From Verrucomicrobiales bacterium (GTDB lineage: Bacteria; Verrucomicrobiota; Verrucomicrobiia; Verrucomicrobiales; DEV007), in the NCBI GenBank assembly GCA_023253615.1, contig JALRFZ010000242.1:1-9989 (forward strand): a stretch of DNA of 9,989 nt. The letters run 5' to 3'. Position 1 is the stretch's first letter; each line of letters starts with the position of its first letter. The position numbers were made by a program, and so were the translations under genes. Of this stretch, positions 7,191-9,989 are shown in pieces. The notes beneath the pieces were generated by a model, which had not been told where the DNA came from, searched no databases, and saw only the letters and a program-made list of their open reading frames with translations.

Positions 7191-7892
7191 ATGCGTGTCC
7201 AGCAGGTCATTCTCGCGGGCGGATGTTGTCTCGCCTTCGGCGCCGCGTTTGCCAACATCGGATTGCTCCTCCGTACGGGCACGTCGGTGAGCCATCTCAC
7301 CGGTGACATCTCGAAACTCTCGATCGATCTGGTCCGCAGCTCTCCCGAAGTGATGGCGGAATTGGGACGGGTGAGCGTGGCGGCCATCGCGTTTTTCTCA
7401 GGCGCGTTCATCGCGGGGCTGCTCATTCATCACCCGACGCTGGATTTCGCCCGCCCTTATGGCCGTACGGTCACCGGGATCGGACTGCTCTTTGTGCTGT
7501 CCTGGTATGTCGTGGCAAGTTCTCCGGGCCTCGCGATCGGGCTGGCGGCCTTTGGTTGCGGCATCCAGAACTCGCTCGCCTCGCGCTACCGCGGCATCAT
7601 TCTGCGGACGACCCACCTCACCGGGATGATCACCGATTTCGGCATCACCCTCGGGATGCGCGTGCGGGGCTTCGACATTCCCCGATGGAAAATCGCCGTG
7701 CCCGGGCTGCTCACGGCATCGTTCGTCGCGGGCGGGATTCTCGCCGCGGCCCTCCATTTCCTCGCCGGGCGCGATCCCATCCTCATCGCGGGGATGGCCT
7801 ACATCTCCGCCGGGCTGATCTGGACGGTGGTGAAGCATGTCTGGCTCCGCGATCGATTCTTCCCCGGGTCCGGGGACGAGGGCGGTGATTGA
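7191..7892 (+). CDS. DUF1275 (YoaK-type) integral membrane protein
   Basis: This 233-residue, strongly hydrophobic protein matches the DUF1275/YoaK family of small inner-membrane proteins, whose molecular function is not established. Visible family marks are a first hydrophobic segment at 5-28, SVSHLTGDISKLSI at 32-45 (the family's H-x-TGN-like motif, with Asp39 where Asn is usual), GIQNSLASR at 124-132 and RTTHLTGMITDFGITLG at 139-155. Hydrophobic segments at about 5-28, 62-80, 92-110, 112-128, 168-190 and 197-215 suggest about six membrane spans. The length is normal. The frame is open from 7062, but an upstream start would place the coding region across the terminator hairpin and add a low-quality Arg/Pro-rich segment, so I chose ATG 7191. 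Its promoter is not obvious: either terminator read-through or a weak promoter within 7152-7190. No functional link to its neighbours is evident. Confidence 0.88.
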   Translation: MRVQQVILAGGCCLAFGAAFANIGLLLRTGTSVSHLTGDISKLSIDLVRSSPEVMAELGRVSVAAIAFFSGAFIAGLLIHHPTLDFARPYGRTVTGIGLLFVLSWYVVASSPGLAIGLAAFGCGIQNSLASRYRGIILRTTHLTGMITDFGITLGMRVRGFDIPRWKIAVPGLLTASFVAGGILAAALHFLAGRDPILIAGMAYISAGLIWTVVKHVWLRDRFFPGSGDEGGD

Positions 7893-7983
7893 GCATCGCC
7901 GGCCCCGGGTGGGAAATGGTCGCGCAACGGGGCGCCGCCGACGGGGTTGCAGACAGATCCGGATCATCATGGCGAATTTTTCT

Positions 7984-8012
7984 TTGACAGGATTACAACT
8001 GTCATCCATAGA
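7984..8012 (+). promoter_or_regulatory. Promoter of the repressor-protease operon
   Basis: TTGACA (7984-7989) is a perfect -35 consensus. With a 17-base spacer the -10 would be CATAGA (8007-8012); TAGATT (8009-8014) is a better match at 19 bases. Transcription would start about 8018-8021, giving a very short leader before the ATG at 8028. The spacer contains operator-like box 1, and box 2 covers the end of the -10 and the likely start site, so repressor binding would block RNA polymerase. Confidence 0.65.
7991..8006 (+). promoter_or_regulatory. Operator-like box 1 for the BlaI-type repressor
   Basis: GATTACAACTGTCATC is an imperfect inverted repeat (GAT-n-ACA / TGT-n-ATC) of the TACA-NN-TGTA type bound by BlaI/MecI repressors. 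It lies between the -35 and -10 elements. It matches box 2 at 13 of 16 positions, with centres 20 bases apart, about two helical turns, so two dimers could bind on the same face. Confidence 0.65.
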
Positions 8013-8026
8013 TTACAAACGTAATC
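8011..8026 (+). promoter_or_regulatory. Operator-like box 2 for the BlaI-type repressor
   Basis: GATTACAAACGTAATC is nearly perfectly palindromic (GATTAC at the left, GTAATC at the right). It ends two bases before the repressor start codon, overlapping the expected transcription start. The TACA half-site matches known BlaI/MecI operators. Autorepression is inferred from position and similarity to the family. Confidence 0.7.
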
Positions 8027-8027
8027 C

Positions 8028-8444
8028 ATGAGGGGCCGAAACCAACGCAAACCCGTCGCGCCGCCCGGCATTTCCGATGCGGAGTGGAAAGTGATGAACG
8101 TGTTCTGGGATCGTGGTCCCTCCACTCTCCGGGAAGTGGTCGAGTCTCTCGAATCCGGCAGTGATTGGAAACCGCGCACGGTGCAGACCCTGATCCGTCG
8201 TCTCGTCACGAAGGGAGCGCTCTCGGTCGAGGAGCTGGGGCGGGAATTCCGTTACACTCCCGTCTTTTCCCAGGCCGACTGCCAGCTCGACGAGAGTCGC
8301 TCGTTTCTCGGCCGTGTTTTCGACGGACGGCTCGTGCCGTTTCTGGCCGGGATGGTCGAATCCGAAAAGATCCCGCAGGAGGAAATCGAGGCCCTGCGCC
8401 GTCTCCTCGATGAGGCGGAAAAACGCCAATCGCCATCCGAGTAA
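8028..8444 (+). CDS. BlaI/MecI/CopY-family transcriptional repressor
   Basis: This 138-residue protein has the family's winged-helix DNA-binding domain at about 12-80: ISDAEWKVMNVFWDRGPSTLREVVESL, the recognition-helix region WKPRTVQTLIRRLVTKGAL, and the wing GREFRYTPVFS. Residues 85-135 form the helical dimerisation region where, in BlaI and MecI, signal-dependent cleavage occurs. Length (family about 120-140) and motif order are normal. In the characterised systems the repressor dimer binds TACA-NN-TGTA operators and is inactivated when the partner membrane protease is triggered. Here the partner gene starts 4 bases after the stop, and two operator-like boxes overlap the promoter, so autoregulation is predicted. 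No beta-lactamase or penicillin-binding protein gene lies in this window, so the other targets are unknown. The ATG at 8028 is preceded by almost no leader; the frame has no better start, since ISDAEW must be retained. Confidence 0.93.
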   Translation: MRGRNQRKPVAPPGISDAEWKVMNVFWDRGPSTLREVVESLESGSDWKPRTVQTLIRRLVTKGALSVEELGREFRYTPVFSQADCQLDESRSFLGRVFDGRLVPFLAGMVESEKIPQEEIEALRRLLDEAEKRQSPSE

Positions 8445-8448
8445 AACC

Positions 8449-9989
8449 ATGAACTTCCAGGACTTCACCCACGAATGGCTTTTCCGCACGACCCTGGAGG
8501 GTTCGGTGTTGATCGTGACCGTCTTGACTCTTTCCCGCGCCCTCGGTGGACGCCTCGGGCCCCGCTGGCGGGTGGCGCTCTGGACGTTGGTTGGGCTGAA
8601 ACTGATCGTGCCCGCCTTCATGCCCTCGCTGCCCGGCTTGGGCAATTGGTTGCGCCCGACGGTCGCGATGACGGCAATGGAGACGATCCCGGCGGATGCC
8701 GCCGCTGCTCCCATGGTGGAGAGGGGACCTGGTGCCGGGGTTTTGATGCCAATGGCGGCGACCTCGACCGGGGACGATTGGCCTCTCCTTCTCGGCGTGG
8801 TCTGGGCACTCGGGGCGATCGCGTTTCTCTGCGCGATTTTGTGGCGCCAGCGTCGGTATGAATCCGGTGCCGGACTGGTGCCCTGCCGGGACCCCGACCT
8901 GATCCGTTTGGTCCGCAAAGTGGCCCGGGAATTGGGCGTCGGTCAGGATATCCGCGTCGTGCTGGGGCCCGCCGGCGGCACGCCCGCGGTATGCGGGGTG
9001 AGGAGGGCGCGTCTCGTTCTGCCGGCGGATTGGGAGTGCCGGTTCGATGCGGCGGCGCTGCGGCTCATCCTCATGCACGAGATCGAGCATGTGCGACGTC
9101 ACGATGTGCTGCAGAATTGGGTGGCCGCCCTCGTCCACGCCGTGCATTGGTTCAATCCCCTCGTCTGGGTCGCCGTTTCACGCTTCCAGTCCGATCGCGA
9201 GCTGCTCTGCGACGCCCGCACCCTTTCCCGTTTGGAACCCGCCGAGCGAATCGACTACGGGCGCACCCTTTTGCGGGTGCAGAGCGATTTTTTTCCGGCA
9301 CCCGCCATTGCAGGAGTGGCGCCGTGTGTCCGCAACCATCCCACCCTGCAACAGCGCATTGAAATGATCACAAACCCCGTCAGAAAAAACGCCTGGCTCA
9401 ACGCCATGCTCGTCCCCGGTGTCGCCGGGCTTTTGGCCATCTCCTTCGGTTCGGCCACGGCCGATGAGAGGCGTGCGCCGGAAGAAGGAGAACGCCCGCG
9501 TGGTGGAGAGCGCGAGATGGAACGTCCGCGCCCCGAGGGTGAAAGGGAAGGAGACCGCCCCAAGGAGGGCGGCAGGGAAGGGGATCGGCCCCGCGAGGAA
9601 GGCCGTGAAGGCGGACGTCCCCACGAAGGTGGACGTCCCGGTCCCCACCCCGGCGAGATCGCGGTGTTTGTCGTGCCGGACGGTGCCCGCATCGGGGATC
9701 GTTTCATCCCGACCGGCAAGCTGCGTGGCGAGTTGGTCCACATGAAGGCCCGTGCCGCCATCGTCTCGGCGGAGCCGCAGATCCCTTTCCATCAGTTGAA
9801 TCAAGTGGTCGACGCGCTCCGTGACGTGGGGATCCGTGATGTCCGCATCGGTGGTCCGGGCCACGGCCCCCGGCACGAAGGCGGGCCACGCCCGGAAGGT
9901 GGACCGCGCGATGGGGATCGCCCCCGTCCCGAAGGTGGACCGCGCGATGGGGATCGCCCCCGTCCCGAAGGTGGACCGCGCGATGGGGA
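8449..9989 (+). CDS. BlaR1/M56-family membrane metallopeptidase with ExbD/TolR-like C-terminal domain (3' end outside the window)
   Basis: 513 codons are visible and the frame is open at the window edge. Predicted membrane segments lie at about 10-33, 41-60, 111-132, 224-244 and 316-336. Between the third and fourth is the M56 peptidase core: CGVRRARLVLP (182-192), the zinc motif H210-E-I-E-H214 followed by VRRHD, and SDRELLCDA (248-256), where Glu251 is the likely third ligand. By analogy with BlaR1 the protease faces the cytoplasm and signals to the adjacent BlaI-type repressor. After the last membrane segment come an Arg/Gly/Pro/Glu-rich linker (339-402) and about 65 residues resembling the periplasmic domain of ExbD/TolR: IAVFVVPDGARIG, GKLRGELVHM, AAIVSAEPQIPFHQLNQVVD, then ALRDVGIRDVRIGG. 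A second Gly/Pro/Arg tail with a 12-residue repeat runs to the edge. No penicillin-binding sensor motifs (SxxK, SxN, KTG) are seen in the visible part. ATG 8449 follows the repressor stop by 4 bases, suggesting translational coupling. The M56 call is firm; the ExbD-like call is by pattern. Confidence 0.9.
   Translation, partial: MNFQDFTHEWLFRTTLEGSVLIVTVLTLSRALGGRLGPRWRVALWTLVGLKLIVPAFMPSLPGLGNWLRPTVAMTAMETIPADAAAAPMVERGPGAGVLMPMAATSTGDDWPLLLGVVWALGAIAFLCAILWRQRRYESGAGLVPCRDPDLIRLVRKVARELGVGQDIRVVLGPAGGTPAVCGVRRARLVLPADWECRFDAAALRLILMHEIEHVRRHDVLQNWVAALVHAVHWFNPLVWVAVSRFQSDRELLCDARTLSRLEPAERIDYGRTLLRVQSDFFPAPAIAGVAPCVRNHPTLQQRIEMITNPVRKNAWLNAMLVPGVAGLLAISFGSATADERRAPEEGERPRGGEREMERPRPEGEREGDRPKEGGREGDRPREEGREGGRPHEGGRPGPHPGEIAVFVVPDGARIGDRFIPTGKLRGELVHMKARAAIVSAEPQIPFHQLNQVVDALRDVGIRDVRIGGPGHGPRHEGGPRPEGGPRDGDRPRPEGGPRDGDRPRPEGGPRDG
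9463..9654 (+). repeat. Low-complexity Arg/Gly/Glu/Pro coding region
   Basis: Residues 339-402 of the M56 protein consist almost entirely of Arg, Glu, Gly, Pro and Asp, with degenerate units such as EGDRPKEGGR, EGDRPREEGR and EGGRPHEGGR. It is probably a disordered, highly charged linker between the last membrane segment and the ExbD-like domain. The units are related to the perfect repeats further downstream. Confidence 0.75.
9895..9989 (+). repeat. Perfect 36-base tandem repeat, at least 2.6 copies, cut by the window edge
   Basis: The unit begins GAAGGTGGACCGCGCGATGG and encodes EGGPRDGDRPRP. Copies lie at 9895-9930 and 9931-9966, with 23 bases of a third at 9967-9989, all identical at the DNA level. 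A degenerate partial unit (encoding EGGPRP) precedes them. The length is a multiple of three, so copy-number change would keep the frame of the M56 gene. Identity at silent positions points to recent duplication. Confidence 0.95.

Noticed and set aside
8206..9147. Minus-strand open frames of about 300 codons opposite the repressor and M56 genes (8013-8918 and 8206-9147)
   Set aside because: Antisense shadows: the plus strand carries the clear winged-helix and HEIEH motifs, and the minus frames are Arg/Pro-rich with no motif.
9178..9876. Minus-strand open frame of 232 codons opposite the M56 C-terminal region
   Set aside because: It mirrors the low-complexity repeats of the plus strand and has no recognisable start context or domain.
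9895..9989. CRISPR array suggested by regular 36-base repeats
   Set aside because: The copies are directly adjacent with no spacers, lie in frame within a protein gene and encode a simple 12-residue unit.
8028..9989. Beta-lactam resistance operon
   Set aside because: Although the repressor/protease pair is of the BlaI/BlaR1 type, no beta-lactamase or penicillin-binding protein gene and no penicillin-sensor motifs are visible, so a resistance role is not supported here.

Overview
The DNA is strongly GC-rich, with G or C at most third codon positions. It carries gene families typical of the Planctomycetota-Verrucomicrobiota-Chlamydiota (PVC) group, and a member of Verrucomicrobiota (Verrucomicrobiales-like) is the best guess. 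The main clue is a very large exported protein joining a ThuA domain, a discoidin domain, a PVC-type dehydrogenase/heme-binding region, helical repeats and a C-terminal cytochrome c. Few genes have a clear Shine-Dalgarno sequence, and two appear to have very short leaders. No rRNA, tRNA, CRISPR array, insertion sequence or phage gene was seen, and no stretch over 300 bases lacks a gene.

Layout. Positions 1-309 (+) hold the end of an unrecognised gene. It converges on a minus-strand pair: the 1498-residue ThuA/heme-binding protein (1242-5738) and, downstream of it, a parvulin-type peptidyl-prolyl isomerase (337-1221). A 161-base gap separates the large gene from a divergent plus-strand gene for a Tat-exported, xylose-isomerase-like TIM-barrel enzyme (5900-6754). 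Next come a 56-residue alanine/proline-rich lipoprotein (6895-7065) with a strong intrinsic terminator (7115-7151), and a DUF1275/YoaK-type membrane protein (7191-7892). The window ends in a BlaI/BlaR1-type module: a BlaI/MecI-family repressor (8028-8444) and, 4 bases later, an M56-family membrane metallopeptidase (8449 to the window edge, incomplete).

How the genes may work together. The large protein and the divergent isomerase-like protein belong to families that recur together in PVC genomes, where they are linked to extracytoplasmic carbohydrate catabolism. A shared role in sugar oxidation or isomerisation is plausible, but the substrate cannot be read from sequence. The repressor and peptidase genes form a classic sensor-protease/repressor pair. 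Two matching 16-base operator-like boxes overlap the repressor promoter, which predicts autoregulation. The peptidase does not show the usual penicillin-binding sensor in the part visible. After its last membrane segment it has an Arg/Gly/Pro/Glu-rich linker, an ExbD/TolR-like domain and perfect 36-base tandem repeats. This sensor arrangement is the most noteworthy feature of the window.
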